Positions 8,283-19,369 of a stretch of DNA of 64,000 nt are shown one piece after another. The notes under the pieces are model-generated. The model was not told where the DNA came from. It searched no databases and worked only from the letters and a program-made list of their open reading frames with translations. The position numbers and the translations under genes are program-made. This stretch comes from Poindextera sp035294785. Lineage in GTDB: Bacteria; Pseudomonadota; Alphaproteobacteria; Caulobacterales; Caulobacteraceae. Numbering within the stretch: the stretch's first letter is position 1; each line of letters opens with the position of its first letter. The stretch spans positions 29,101 through 93,100 of the forward strand of contig DATGKF010000104.1 of the NCBI GenBank assembly GCA_035294785.1. Reading direction: 5' to 3'.

Positions 8283-11252
8283 ATGGCTGACGATTCCAGT
8301 CTGGCGCCTGGCCGACTGAACCAGGTTCTGAGCGAGACCTCGTTTCTCTACGGCGGGAACGGCGCCTTCGTGGAGGATCTGTACGCCCGCTGGGCCGCCG
8401 ACCCGGCCAGCGTCGAGCCCTCCTGGCGCGCCTTCTTCGCCTCGCTGAACGACCGCACCGACGAGGTGAAGCGTCAGGTCGAGGGGCCGGCCTGGGCGCC
8501 GGCCGAGCGCAAGGACGGCGCGCGTCCCGAGTGGCTCTCCGCCATCGACGGCCTCTGGCCGGCGGTCGAAGCCAAGCTCCAGGTCAAGATTGCAGAGCGC
8601 CAGCCGGCGGCGTCCGCCGACGCCGTGCGCGCCGCCACGCTGGATTCGCTGCGCGCGGTGATGATGATCCGCGCCTACCACATGCGCGGGCACCTGGCCG
8701 CCAACCTCGATCCGCTGGGCATCGCCGAGCGCGAGGACGCGAGCGAACTCGACCCCGCCTCCTACGGCTTCGCCGAGAGCGACTACGACCGGTCGATCTT
8801 CCTCGACTACGTCCTGGGCCTGGAGACGTCGACCGTCCGCGAGATGGTGGCGATCCTGAAGCGCACCTACTGCGGCGCGGTCGGCGTGCAGTACATGCAC
8901 ATCTCCAATCCCGACGAGAAGGCCTGGCTGCAAGAGCGGATCGAAGGGCGCGACAAGGAGATCACCTTCACGCCCGAAGGCAAGATCGCCATCCTGAAGA
9001 AGCTGATCGAGAGCGAGGCGTTCGAACGCTTCCTCGGCAAGCGCTTCCCGGGCACCAAGCGCTTCGGCCTCGACGGCGCGGAGTCCATGGTCCCGGCGCT
9101 GGAACAGATCATCAAGCGCGGCGGCGCGCTCGGCGTGCAGGACATCGTCATCGGCATGCCGCACCGCGGGCGGCTGAACGTGCTCGCGGCGGTGATGGGC
9201 AAGCCCTACCACGTCATCTTCCACGAGTTTCAGGGCGGCTCGTCGCTGCCGTCGGACATCGAAGGGTCGGGGGACGTCAAGTACCACCTGGGCGCCTCGT
9301 CCGACCGCGCCTTCGACAACAACCGCGTGCACCTGTCGCTGACCGCCAACCCTTCGCACCTGGAGATCGTCAATCCGGTGGTGATCGGAAAGGCGCGCGC
9401 CAAGCAGGCCTTCCTGCTGCGCGAGGAGCCGTCGGCCGGCCGCGGCCACGTGCTGCCGCTGCTGCTGCACGGCGACGCCGCGTTCGCCGGCCAGGGCGTC
9501 ATCGCCGAGTGCTTCGCGCTCATGGGCCTGAAAGGCTATCGCGCCGGCGGCACCGTGCACTTCATCGTCAACAACCAGATCGGCTTCACCACCAGCCCGC
9601 GCTACTCGCGCTCCAGTCCCTACCCGTCGGACTCGGCGCTGATGGTCGAGGCGCCGATCTTCCACGCCAACGGCGACGACCCGGAAGCGGTCGTCTACGC
9701 CGCCAAGGTGGCCACCGAGTACCGCCAGCAGTTCGGCAAGGACGTGGTCATCGACATGTTCTGCTATCGCCGCTTCGGCCACAACGAAGGCGACGATCCG
9801 ACCATGACCCAGCCGGTCATGTACGCGAAGATCAAGACCCATCCGACCACGCGCGAACTCTATGGCGCGCGGCTGGTCGCCGAGGGCGTGGTCGCCCAGG
9901 CCGACCTCGACGCCTGGGTCGCGGAGGCGGAGGCCTTCCTCGACCGTGAATTCGAAGCCGGCAAGACCTACCACGCCGACAAAGCCGACTGGCTCGACGG
10001 CAAGTGGTCGCACATGGCCACCGCCAACGGCGACGAGCGCCGCGGGCAGACCGCCGTGCCGCTGACGCGGCTGCGGGAGATCGGCCTGAAGGTGACCGCG
10101 ATCCCGGAGCGAATCGACGTGCACAAGACGGTCAAGCGCGTGATCGAGCACCGGCGCGAGGCGATCGAGGCCGGCGTCGGCATCGACTGGGGGACGGCGG
10201 AGCATCTGGCCTTCGGCAGCCTGCTCGACGAGGGCTTCCCGGTGCGCCTCTCCGGCCAGGACAGCGTGCGCGGCACCTTCGTGCAGCGCCACTCCGACAT
10301 CATCGATCAGACGACGGAAGAGCACTACACGCCGCTCAACAACCTCCGCGCCGGCCAGGCGCCGTTCGAGGGCATCGACTCGGCGCTCTCCGAAGAGGCG
10401 GTGCTGGGCTACGAGTACGGCTACTCGCTGGCCGACCCGAACACGCTGACGCTGTGGGAAGCCCAGTTCGGCGACTTCGCCAATGGCGCGCAGGTGGTGG
10501 TCGACCAGTTCATCTCGTCCGGCGAGCGCAAGTGGCTCAGGATGTCGGGCCTCGTCATGCTGCTGCCGCACGGCTACGAAGGTCAGGGGCCGGAGCACTC
10601 GTCGGCCCGCCTCGAGCGTTATCTGCAGCTCTGCGCCGAGGACAACCTCCAGGTCGCCAACTGCTCGACGCCGGCCAACTACTTCCACATCCTCCGCCGG
10701 CAGATGCACCGCGAGTTCCGCAAGCCGCTCATCCTGATGACGCCGAAGTCGCTGCTCCGGCACAAGAAGGCGGTGTCCACCCTGGAGGAGATGGCGGAAG
10801 GTTCGTCCTTCCACCGGGTGCTGTGGGACGATGCCGAGCACAATCCGGCGCTGACCACCATCCGCCTGAGAGGCGACAGCGACGTCCGCCGGGTCGTCCT
10901 CTGCTCCGGCAAGGTCTATTACGACCTGCTCGACGCGCGCGAGGAGGCGGGCGTCGACGACGTCTACCTGCTGCGGCTCGAGCAGTTCTATCCCTGGCCG
11001 CTGCGCTCGCTGATGGCCGAGCTTGCCCGCTTTCCGCAGGCCGAACTCGTGTGGTGCCAGGAGGAGCCGAAGAACATGGGCGGCTGGACCTTCGTCGACC
11101 CCTGGGTGGAGCTCACCCTGGCGCGGCTCTCGGGGGCGTCGAAGCGAGCCCGCTACGTCGGTCGGCCGGCCTCGGCCTCGACCGCGGCCGGGCTGATGAG
11201 CCGTCACACCAAGGAGCTGAAGACTTTCCTCGCCGAAGCCTTCGCGACTTAG
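8283..11252 (+). CDS. sucA: 2-oxoglutarate dehydrogenase E1 component
   Basis: 989 residues, full length for OGDH E1. N-terminal E2-binding segment (SFLYGGNGAFVEDLYARW), active-site region IVIGMPHRGRLNVL, thiamine-diphosphate Mg-binding stretch (LHGDAAFAGQGVIAECFAL with NNQIGFTT after it), and the C-terminal RLEQFYPWP and PKNMGGW segments. Decarboxylates 2-oxoglutarate and transfers the succinyl group to the lipoyl domain of SucB. Good ribosome site (GGAGCGGAGATA then ATG 8283). Confidence 0.97.
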   Translation: MADDSSLAPGRLNQVLSETSFLYGGNGAFVEDLYARWAADPASVEPSWRAFFASLNDRTDEVKRQVEGPAWAPAERKDGARPEWLSAIDGLWPAVEAKLQVKIAERQPAASADAVRAATLDSLRAVMMIRAYHMRGHLAANLDPLGIAEREDASELDPASYGFAESDYDRSIFLDYVLGLETSTVREMVAILKRTYCGAVGVQYMHISNPDEKAWLQERIEGRDKEITFTPEGKIAILKKLIESEAFERFLGKRFPGTKRFGLDGAESMVPALEQIIKRGGALGVQDIVIGMPHRGRLNVLAAVMGKPYHVIFHEFQGGSSLPSDIEGSGDVKYHLGASSDRAFDNNRVHLSLTANPSHLEIVNPVVIGKARAKQAFLLREEPSAGRGHVLPLLLHGDAAFAGQGVIAECFALMGLKGYRAGGTVHFIVNNQIGFTTSPRYSRSSPYPSDSALMVEAPIFHANGDDPEAVVYAAKVATEYRQQFGKDVVIDMFCYRRFGHNEGDDPTMTQPVMYAKIKTHPTTRELYGARLVAEGVVAQADLDAWVAEAEAFLDREFEAGKTYHADKADWLDGKWSHMATANGDERRGQTAVPLTRLREIGLKVTAIPERIDVHKTVKRVIEHRREAIEAGVGIDWGTAEHLAFGSLLDEGFPVRLSGQDSVRGTFVQRHSDIIDQTTEEHYTPLNNLRAGQAPFEGIDSALSEEAVLGYEYGYSLADPNTLTLWEAQFGDFANGAQVVVDQFISSGERKWLRMSGLVMLLPHGYEGQGPEHSSARLERYLQLCAEDNLQVANCSTPANYFHILRRQMHREFRKPLILMTPKSLLRHKKAVSTLEEMAEGSSFHRVLWDDAEHNPALTTIRLRGDSDVRRVVLCSGKVYYDLLDAREEAGVDDVYLLRLEQFYPWPLRSLMAELARFPQAELVWCQEEPKNMGGWTFVDPWVELTLARLSGASKRARYVGRPASASTAAGLMSRHTKELKTFLAEAFAT

Positions 11253-11269
11253 AGGAGCACGCCCGACCC

Positions 11270-12568
<1,299 letters not shown>

Positions 12569-12573
12569 GGCCC

Positions 12574-12601
12574 TTGACCGACCGCGCGCCGTTCATATCT
12601 A
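12574..12601 (+). promoter_or_regulatory. Candidate promoter of vapBC
   Basis: TTGACC at 12574-12579 and TATCTA at 12596-12601, with a 16-nt spacer, lie between the sucB stop and vapB. The -10 hexamer is inside the palindromic operator, as expected for an autorepressed toxin-antitoxin operon. Predicted by eye only. Confidence 0.5.
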
Positions 12602-12616
12602 CTAAGACGTAGATAT
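12595..12616. promoter_or_regulatory. Palindromic VapBC operator
   Basis: A perfect inverted repeat, ATATCTAC - 6 nt - GTAGATAT, sits 17 nt before the vapB start and overlaps the candidate -10 box. It is AT-rich in a GC-rich surrounding. VapB-VapC complexes typically bind such repeats to repress their own operon; binding here is inferred. Confidence 0.65.
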
Positions 12617-12632
12617 AGATACGGAGTCTGTC

Positions 12633-12929
12633 ATGGCTGGCGTCAGGGAGGCGGCGGGCTCGTTCGAGCCGGAGGTGCGCGCAAAGCTGTTCAAGCATGG
12701 CGGCAGCCAGGCCGTGCGCCTTCCCAAAGCCTTTCGCTTCGAGGGAACCGAAGTCAGCGTCCGACGTGACGGTGACGCCGTGATCCTCGAGCCGGTCAAG
12801 CCGGCTTTCCGTCGCCCGCGAACCGACGCGGAGATCGCCGCCTTCTGGGCCGAAGTCGATCGACACGGAAACGCCGACTTCCCCGATCGCGTCCAGGACA
12901 TGATCGATTGGCGCGACTACGACTGGTGA
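12633..12929 (+). CDS. vapB: VapB-type antitoxin (AbrB/MazE-like)
   Basis: 98 residues. The N-terminal half has the swapped-hairpin AbrB/VapB DNA-binding pattern (AKLFKHGGSQAVRLPKAFRF, then EVSVRRDGDAVILEP). The C-terminal tail, rich in Trp/Asp (DMIDWRDYDW), is the usual toxin-neutralising end. Start ATG 12633 with CGGAG six nt upstream; its stop overlaps the vapC GTG. It is inserted between sucB and lpd. The 98-aa length is slightly above the VapB norm because of about 15 N-terminal residues. Confidence 0.85.
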   Translation: MAGVREAAGSFEPEVRAKLFKHGGSQAVRLPKAFRFEGTEVSVRRDGDAVILEPVKPAFRRPRTDAEIAAFWAEVDRHGNADFPDRVQDMIDWRDYDW

Positions 12930-13342
12930 CGTTGGCGTTAGACACCAACGTGGTCATCGACGTCGTCCGCGGCCGCAAACCGGCGCTGCGGCAGCGGTTC
13001 ATCGAGGCGCTGATGGGTGATCGACCCGTCGTTGCGTCCCTGATCGTCCTGCATGAGCTTCGTCTGGGTTGCGCGCTCAATCGCGATCCTTACGGCGAGC
13101 TGGTCCGCGTGCGAGCGGCGCTTGCCGACATCCCGATCGAGCCCCTGGACGAGGACGACGTGGTGACCGCCGCCGAGATCGGCGCGGGCCTGGCGCGCCG
13201 CGGGATGGGGATCGGGACGCTCGATCTGTTGATCGCCGGACAGGCGCTCGCGCGCGGCTGGACGCTGGTCACAGCGAACCTCCGCGAGTTCAGCCGGATC
13301 GAGGGCCTGAACGTCATCGACTGGACTGAGCCGGCGGACTAG
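12926..13342 (+). CDS. vapC: VapC-type PIN-domain ribonuclease toxin
   Basis: 138 residues from GTG 12926, chosen because GTGA overlaps the antitoxin stop by 4 nt and gives the PIN N-terminus MTLALDTNVVIDVVRG. Acidic metal-site residues are visible: the first Asp in ALDTNVV, Glu in VLHELRLGC, Asp in GTLDLLIAGQA, with the later TANLREFSRI. Length and motif spacing are those of VapC Mg2+-dependent RNases, which cleave tRNA or rRNA when VapB is degraded. A more upstream in-frame ATG (12908) lies inside vapB and is less likely. Confidence 0.9.
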   Translation: MTLALDTNVVIDVVRGRKPALRQRFIEALMGDRPVVASLIVLHELRLGCALNRDPYGELVRVRAALADIPIEPLDEDDVVTAAEIGAGLARRGMGIGTLDLLIAGQALARGWTLVTANLREFSRIEGLNVIDWTEPAD

Positions 13343-13375
13343 GACACGCCAACTCCGGAAGGGAGACGGAAGACA

Positions 13376-14769
<1,394 letters not shown>

Positions 14770-14773
<4 letters not shown>

Positions 14774-15195
14774 GCCTGACCATCCGTCCGGCGCGCCCGG
14801 ACGACCTCGAAGCCTGCGCCGATCTGTACGACCGCGTCGTGCGCGCGACCTTCACCTGGCTCGCGCTGGGCGATCAGCGGTCGAAGTTCCTGAAGGAGGC
14901 CGAGGAAGAGGAGGTCTACGTGGCGCTGGACGAGGGTCGCCCCGTCGGCCTCGCCGCCTTCTATCGGCCGGGCGACCATCTGCACTCGCTCTATGTCGAG
15001 TACGACGCCCATGGCCGCGGCGTCGGCTCGGCCCTCCTGGCGCACGTCGAGGCGCTGGCCGACGGACCGGTGTCGCTGAAGGTGCAGGCGCTGAACGCCG
15101 CCGCCCGCGCCTTCTACGCCCGCCGCGGCCTCGCCGAAGTCGAGGAAGGCCACGACCCCGACGGATCCCACTGGTTCCGCATGCGCCGCCCTTAA
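14770..15195 (+). CDS. GNAT N-acetyltransferase
   Basis: 141 residues from GTG 14770, overlapping the lpd stop by 4 nt. Begins SLTIRPARPDDLEACADLYD and contains the acetyl-CoA binding core (LYVEYDAHGRGVGSALLAHV, i.e. HGRGVGS loop) and ALNAAARAFYARRGLAEV, the classical GNAT motif B. Substrate unknown. Translational coupling to lpd is suggested by the overlap. Confidence 0.88.
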
Positions 15196-15220
15196 TCGCG
15201 CCAATCCACAAACCGCTCAT

Positions 15221-15236
15221 CCCCGCGGACGCGGGG
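15221..15236. terminator. Short hairpin between convergent genes
   Basis: CCCCGC-GGAC-GCGGGG forms a perfect 6-bp stem in the 55-nt gap between the GNAT gene and convergent xerC. No T-run on either side, so termination is only suggested by position. Confidence 0.35.
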
Positions 15237-15250
15237 CGTTGCGACCGCCC

Positions 15251-16183
15251 CTAAGCGGCGTGCGGGTGGGCGCTGGAATAGGCGGCGAGCAGGCCGGCGG
15301 CGTCCACGTCGGCGTAGCGCTGGGTGGTCGAGAGCGAGGCGTGGCCCAAGAGCTCCTGGATCACCCGCAGATCGGCGCCGGCGCCCAAGAGGTGGGTCGC
15401 GAACGAGTGGCGAAGCGCGTGAGGCGTGGCGCTGGCCGGCAGGCCGAGGCGCCCGCGCAGCCGCTGCATCAGGGCCTGGGCGTGCCGGGGGCCCAGCGGT
15501 CCGCCGCGGACCGCGCGGAACAGCGGCTCGTCCGGGGCCAGCGGCCGCGGCAGTTCGGCGACGTAGGCGTCGATCGCCTCCTGCACCGCCGGCAGCACCG
15601 GCACGACCCGCGTCTTCCCGCCCTTGCCGGTCACGCGCAGGCTGTCGGCCAGCGGCGCGTCGGCGCGGGTGAGCGACAGCGCTTCGGAAATCCGCAGGCC
15701 AAGGCCCCAGAGCAGCGCGATCAGCGCCTGGTCGCGCACCGCCTCCCAGTCCTCGCGATCGGGATCGAAGCCGGCTTCGGCGATCAGCCCCATCGCCTGG
15801 TCTTCGCTCACCGGGCGCGGCGCCGACGGCGGCGTCCGCGGTCCGCGCACCAGCGCGATGGCGGCGTTCGGGGTCGCCAGCCGCCGGTCGAGGAAGCGGT
15901 GGAAGGACCGGATGGCCGAGAGCGCGTGGCTGACCGAGCGCGGCGCCAGCGGCCTCATCCCCGCGCGGCGGAACGCCAGGTAGGCGCGCACGTCGGCGGC
16001 GGAAACCTCGCTCATCTCGGCGAGCGAGAGCGCGCCGCCGCGGTGCCCTTCGAGAAATCGCAGGTAAGCCGAAACGCCGTCGCCATAGGCGCGCACCGTG
16101 CGCGGCGAGGCGCGCCGCTCGTGCGTCAGATGTTCGAGCCAGCGCGCCAGCGCATCCGTCGCTGAGACGGCGGTGTCCGTCAC
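15251..16183 (-). CDS. xerC: Tyrosine recombinase XerC
   Basis: 310 residues from GTG 16183. SAM-like N-terminal domain (ALARWLEHLTHERRASPRTV) and catalytic domain with the Arg in GLRISEALSLTRAD, HALRHSFATHLL (His-x-x-Arg), LLGHASL and the nucleophile Tyr in TTQRYADVD. Resolves chromosome dimers at dif with XerD. The open frame continues upstream to 16291, but that part is translation of an intergenic palindromic repeat, so the GTG is preferred. DUF484 upstream is a common xerC partner. Confidence 0.93.
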   Translation of the reverse strand: MTDTAVSATDALARWLEHLTHERRASPRTVRAYGDGVSAYLRFLEGHRGGALSLAEMSEVSAADVRAYLAFRRAGMRPLAPRSVSHALSAIRSFHRFLDRRLATPNAAIALVRGPRTPPSAPRPVSEDQAMGLIAEAGFDPDREDWEAVRDQALIALLWGLGLRISEALSLTRADAPLADSLRVTGKGGKTRVVPVLPAVQEAIDAYVAELPRPLAPDEPLFRAVRGGPLGPRHAQALMQRLRGRLGLPASATPHALRHSFATHLLGAGADLRVIQELLGHASLSTTQRYADVDAAGLLAAYSSAHPHAA

Positions 16184-16200
16184 GGCGACCAAAATGGCGC

Positions 16201-16379
16201 CCCTTTTACCCTCGCGGGAGAAGGTGTCAGCGAAGCTGACGGATGAGGGGCCGCGCCCGCGTTTGCCGGTGTGGGCTGGTGACGAGTCCATGGCCAGGAG
16301 AGATTGAGATCGAGATCGCCGCGCGGCCCCTCATCCGACCCGGCTCCGCCGGGCCACCTTCTCCCGCGAGGGGAGAAGG
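16201..16379. repeat. Paired inverted intergenic repeat (copy 1)
   Basis: Two head-to-head arms: 16201-16254 (hairpin CTCGCGGGAGAAGG, then GTCAGCGAAGCTGAC, then GGATGAGGGG) and the inverse at 16321-16379 (CCCCTCATCCG, CCCGGCTCCGCCGGG stem, CTTCTCCCGCGAGGGGAGAAGG). The same design recurs at 36754-36906. It looks like a REP/BIME-type or MITE-like dispersed element. It fills the gap between xerC and the DUF484 gene. Confidence 0.8.
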
Positions 16380-16397
16380 ACGAAGAGGGCAAACCGC

Positions 16398-17078
16398 TCA
16401 CAGCACCGGCCAGCGCTCGGCCGTGCGCTCGACGACGCGGGCGAGGAAGGCCACCAGTTCGGCCCCCATGTCGGCGGTGAAGCCCCCCTCGTCGGGCGAG
16501 CCGAACGCCAGCACGCCCTCGCGCGCCGGCGACCACAGCGCCAGCCGCGCCATCGCCACGCTGCCCACCGCCTCGCCCAGCTCTTCGAACAAGGATTGCG
16601 CCGCGCCGGGCTCGCCCATCCGCGCCAGCGCGCGCGCGCCGAGCAGGCTGTCGGCGCCCTTCTCCGCCATGCCGCGCCAGCCGGCGGGCACGCCGCCGGG
16701 CCGCTCGAGCGCGATCACGCCGGTGACGAGCCCGAAGCGCAGGCGCGCGGTCTCGTCGACGCGGCGCGCCAGATCGGCGTGGTTGCGCGCCTCGAGCAGA
16801 TCGACGACGGCGGCGTGGGTCTGCGCCTGGGCGGCGAAGTTGGCGCGGGCGGTGGCTTCGAGCTGCCGGCGGGCGGCCTTCTCGCGCGTCTTGTCGGCCG
16901 ACAGCCTGGCGAGCGCGGCGGGCCCGAACTCGACGATATTGTCGCCGGCGACGCGCAGCCCGAGCTCGCTGAGCAGCGCCGCGTCGGCGCGGATCTGCTT
17001 GCGATGCGCGAGCAGAACCTCACGCGCGTCCGCCCATTTGGCCTTGGCCGACGGCGCGGCCCGCGCCCCTTCGCTCAT
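16398..17078 (-). CDS. DUF484 family protein (GAF-like)
   Basis: 226 residues from ATG 17078 (an in-frame ATG at 17108 is possible). Layout fits DUF484: N-terminal helices (AREVLLAHRKQIRADAALLS), the conserved NIVEFGPAALARL motif, a long helical linker and a GAF-like C-terminal part ending in LALWSPAREGVLAFGSPDEG and FLARVVERT. The family is usually encoded beside xerC and has no settled function. Here a 179-nt palindromic repeat separates it from xerC. Confidence 0.85.
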   Translation of the reverse strand: MSEGARAAPSAKAKWADAREVLLAHRKQIRADAALLSELGLRVAGDNIVEFGPAALARLSADKTREKAARRQLEATARANFAAQAQTHAAVVDLLEARNHADLARRVDETARLRFGLVTGVIALERPGGVPAGWRGMAEKGADSLLGARALARMGEPGAAQSLFEELGEAVGSVAMARLALWSPAREGVLAFGSPDEGGFTADMGAELVAFLARVVERTAERWPVL

Positions 17079-17171
17079 CGCCCGCTCCGCCCCTCTTTCA
17101 TGCCGCATCCATTCAACGCCCCGCCCAGTTAAGGACGGCTTGATGGCCGGCGCATGCTAGAGGCGTTGGCG

Positions 17172-19331
17172 ATGAGCCGCATCGCCAGCATCGTGATTCC
17201 GCTGCCGCTGCCGGAGGCGTTCGACTACGCCGAGCCGGAGGGGATGGCGCTCAGGCTGGGCGACCTCGTCATCGCGCCGCTCGGGCCGCAGCGGCTCTTG
17301 GGCGTGGTCGCCGAACTGAAGGACGCAGCCGGCGTCAACCGCCCGCTGAAGCCGGTGCTGGAGCGGCGAGAGCAGCCCGGGCTGCCCCCCACTACGCTCG
17401 CCTTCCTCGCTTGGGCGGCGCGCTACGCGGTCGATGCGCCCGGCGCGCCGCTCGCCATCAGCCTGCGCGGCGCCCGCGCCCCGAAAGCGAGGCCCCAGCG
17501 GCTCGTGGCCGCCACCGGCGCGCTGCCCGCCCGCCTCACGCCGGCCCGCGCGCGGGTGTTGGAGGCGGCGGTCGAGCCGATGCCGGCGCGCTTGCTGGCC
17601 GACCTCGCCGGGGTCACCGACGGCGTGGTGCGCGGGCTGGTCGAACAGGGCGCGCTTCAGGTGGTGATCGTCGAGCCGGATCCGAACTACGATCCGCCGG
17701 ACGCGTCCCGTCCGGGGCGGCCGCTCAACCCCAGCCAGGCGGCCGCCGCCAATGCGCTCAAGAGCCTGATCGCTGAGAGCCGGTTCGAGGTGGCGCTGCT
17801 CGATGGCGTCACCGGGTCGGGCAAGACCGAGGTGTACCTCGAGGCCGTGGCCGCGACGCTGGCCGCCGACCCGACCGCGCAGGCGCTGGTGCTGCTGCCC
17901 GAGATCGCCCTAACCCAGGCGGTGATCGACCGCTTCGAGGCCCGTTTCGGCGCCCGTCCGGCCGAGTGGCACTCGGCCATCTCGCCGCCGGCGCGGCGCC
18001 GCGCCTGGGAGGCGGTGGCGGAAAACCGCTGCCGCATCGTCGTCGGCGCGCGCTCGGCGCTCTTCCTGCCCTACGCCAACCTCAAGATCATCGTCGTCGA
18101 CGAGGAGCACGACTCTTCGTTCAAGCAGGAGGACGGTTTCGTCTACCACGCGCGCGACCTCGCCGTGGCGCGCGGCAAGATCGAGGGCGCCCTCGTCATC
18201 CTCGCCTCGGCGACCCCGTCGCTGGAGACGCTGTGGAACGCCGAGACCGGCCGCTATCGCTGGCTCCGCCTCGACGCCCGCCACGGCCAGGCGCGGCTGC
18301 CGGCGGTTGAGCTGATCGACCTCAGGCTAACGCCGCCGGATCCCGGCGCCTGGCTCTCGCCGCCGCTGGTCGCGGCGATGGCCGAGACGCTCGGGCGCGG
18401 CGAACAGACCCTGCTCTTCCTCAACCGGCGGGGCTATGCGCCGCTGGTCGTCTGCCGCGCCTGCGGCGAGCGCATGACCGCGCCCGACAGCGACTCCTGG
18501 CTGGTCGAGCACCGCTACACGAACCGGCTGGTCTGCCATCTCACCGGCTTTTCCATGCCCAAGCCGGCGCGCTGCCCGCACTGCGGGGCCGAGCATTCGC
18601 TGGTCTCCATCGGTCCCGGCGTCGAGCGCGTCGAGGAGGAGGTGCGCGAGCGGTTCCCCGAGGCCAAGGTCGCGGTCTTCTCGTCCGACACCGTGTTCGA
18701 CGCCGAGGGCGCGCGGGCCATGATCGAGTCGATGACCGAGGGCGATATCGACGTCCTGGTCGCCACCCAGGCCGCGGCCAAGGGGCACGATTTTCCGCTG
18801 CTCACGCTGGTCGGCGTGGTCGACGCGGATCTCGGCCTGCGCGGCGGCGACCTGCGCGCGGCCGAGCGCACCTTCCAGCTGCTGACCCAGGCCGGCGGCC
18901 GCGCGGGCCGCCGCGAGCGCCCGGGCCTCGCCCTCCTGCAGACCTATCAGCCCGAGCAGCCGGTGATGCAGGCGCTGAAGGCGCAGGACCGCGACGCCTT
19001 CGTCGCCGCCGAGATGGCCGCGCGCGAGGCCGCCGGGCTGCCGCCTTTCGGCCGCCTGGCGGCGCTGATCGTCAGCGGCCCCGACGCCGGCGTGCTCGAC
19101 GCCTTCACGCAAGGCATGGCGCGCGCCGCGCCGAACGCCGCCGGCGTCGAGGTCTATGGCCCGGCCGATGCGCCGCAGGCGCTGGTGCGCGGCCGTCGCC
19201 GCAAGCGCTTCCTGGTGCGCGCCGACCGCACCATCGACCTGCAGGCCTATTTGGCGACCTGGCGCGCGCGGGTGAAGCCGCCGGCGCAGGTGCGCCTCAC
19301 CATCGACGTCGACCCCTATAGCTTCCTTTGA
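17172..19331 (+). CDS. priA: Primosomal replication restart helicase PriA
   Basis: 719 residues from ATG 17172, which has AGAGGCG eight nt upstream; an in-frame ATG at 17154 lacks a site. N-terminal DNA-binding domain (ASIVIPLPLPEAFDYAEPEG), Walker A LDGVTGSGKTEVYLE, DEEHD box (VVDEEHDSSFKQEDGF), motif V/VI regions (ATQAAAKGHDFPLLTLVGVV; QAGGRAGR). Restarts stalled replication forks by loading DnaB. The zinc region is unusual: CRACG and CPHCG remain, but the central pair reads APDSDSW and the third knuckle reads CHLTGF, so only five of eight usual cysteines are present. Confidence 0.95.
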   Translation: MSRIASIVIPLPLPEAFDYAEPEGMALRLGDLVIAPLGPQRLLGVVAELKDAAGVNRPLKPVLERREQPGLPPTTLAFLAWAARYAVDAPGAPLAISLRGARAPKARPQRLVAATGALPARLTPARARVLEAAVEPMPARLLADLAGVTDGVVRGLVEQGALQVVIVEPDPNYDPPDASRPGRPLNPSQAAAANALKSLIAESRFEVALLDGVTGSGKTEVYLEAVAATLAADPTAQALVLLPEIALTQAVIDRFEARFGARPAEWHSAISPPARRRAWEAVAENRCRIVVGARSALFLPYANLKIIVVDEEHDSSFKQEDGFVYHARDLAVARGKIEGALVILASATPSLETLWNAETGRYRWLRLDARHGQARLPAVELIDLRLTPPDPGAWLSPPLVAAMAETLGRGEQTLLFLNRRGYAPLVVCRACGERMTAPDSDSWLVEHRYTNRLVCHLTGFSMPKPARCPHCGAEHSLVSIGPGVERVEEEVRERFPEAKVAVFSSDTVFDAEGARAMIESMTEGDIDVLVATQAAAKGHDFPLLTLVGVVDADLGLRGGDLRAAERTFQLLTQAGGRAGRRERPGLALLQTYQPEQPVMQALKAQDRDAFVAAEMAAREAAGLPPFGRLAALIVSGPDAGVLDAFTQGMARAAPNAAGVEVYGPADAPQALVRGRRRKRFLVRADRTIDLQAYLATWRARVKPPAQVRLTIDVDPYSFL

Positions 19332-19369
19332 GGGCCAACGTCGGGGAAGGAGCGTAGTCTCGACTCGGC

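Noticed and set aside
6102..11207. A 1701-codon open frame on the minus strand opposite sucC, sucD and sucA
   Set aside because: A GC-rich shadow of real genes: low-complexity Arg/Gly/Asp/His-rich text with no family motif, while the plus strand carries well-known TCA enzymes.
15251..16379. xerC plus adjacent palindromes as an integron or mobile-element end
   Set aside because: The recombinase matches housekeeping XerC with its usual DUF484 neighbour, and the same palindrome occurs at 36754 without a recombinase.
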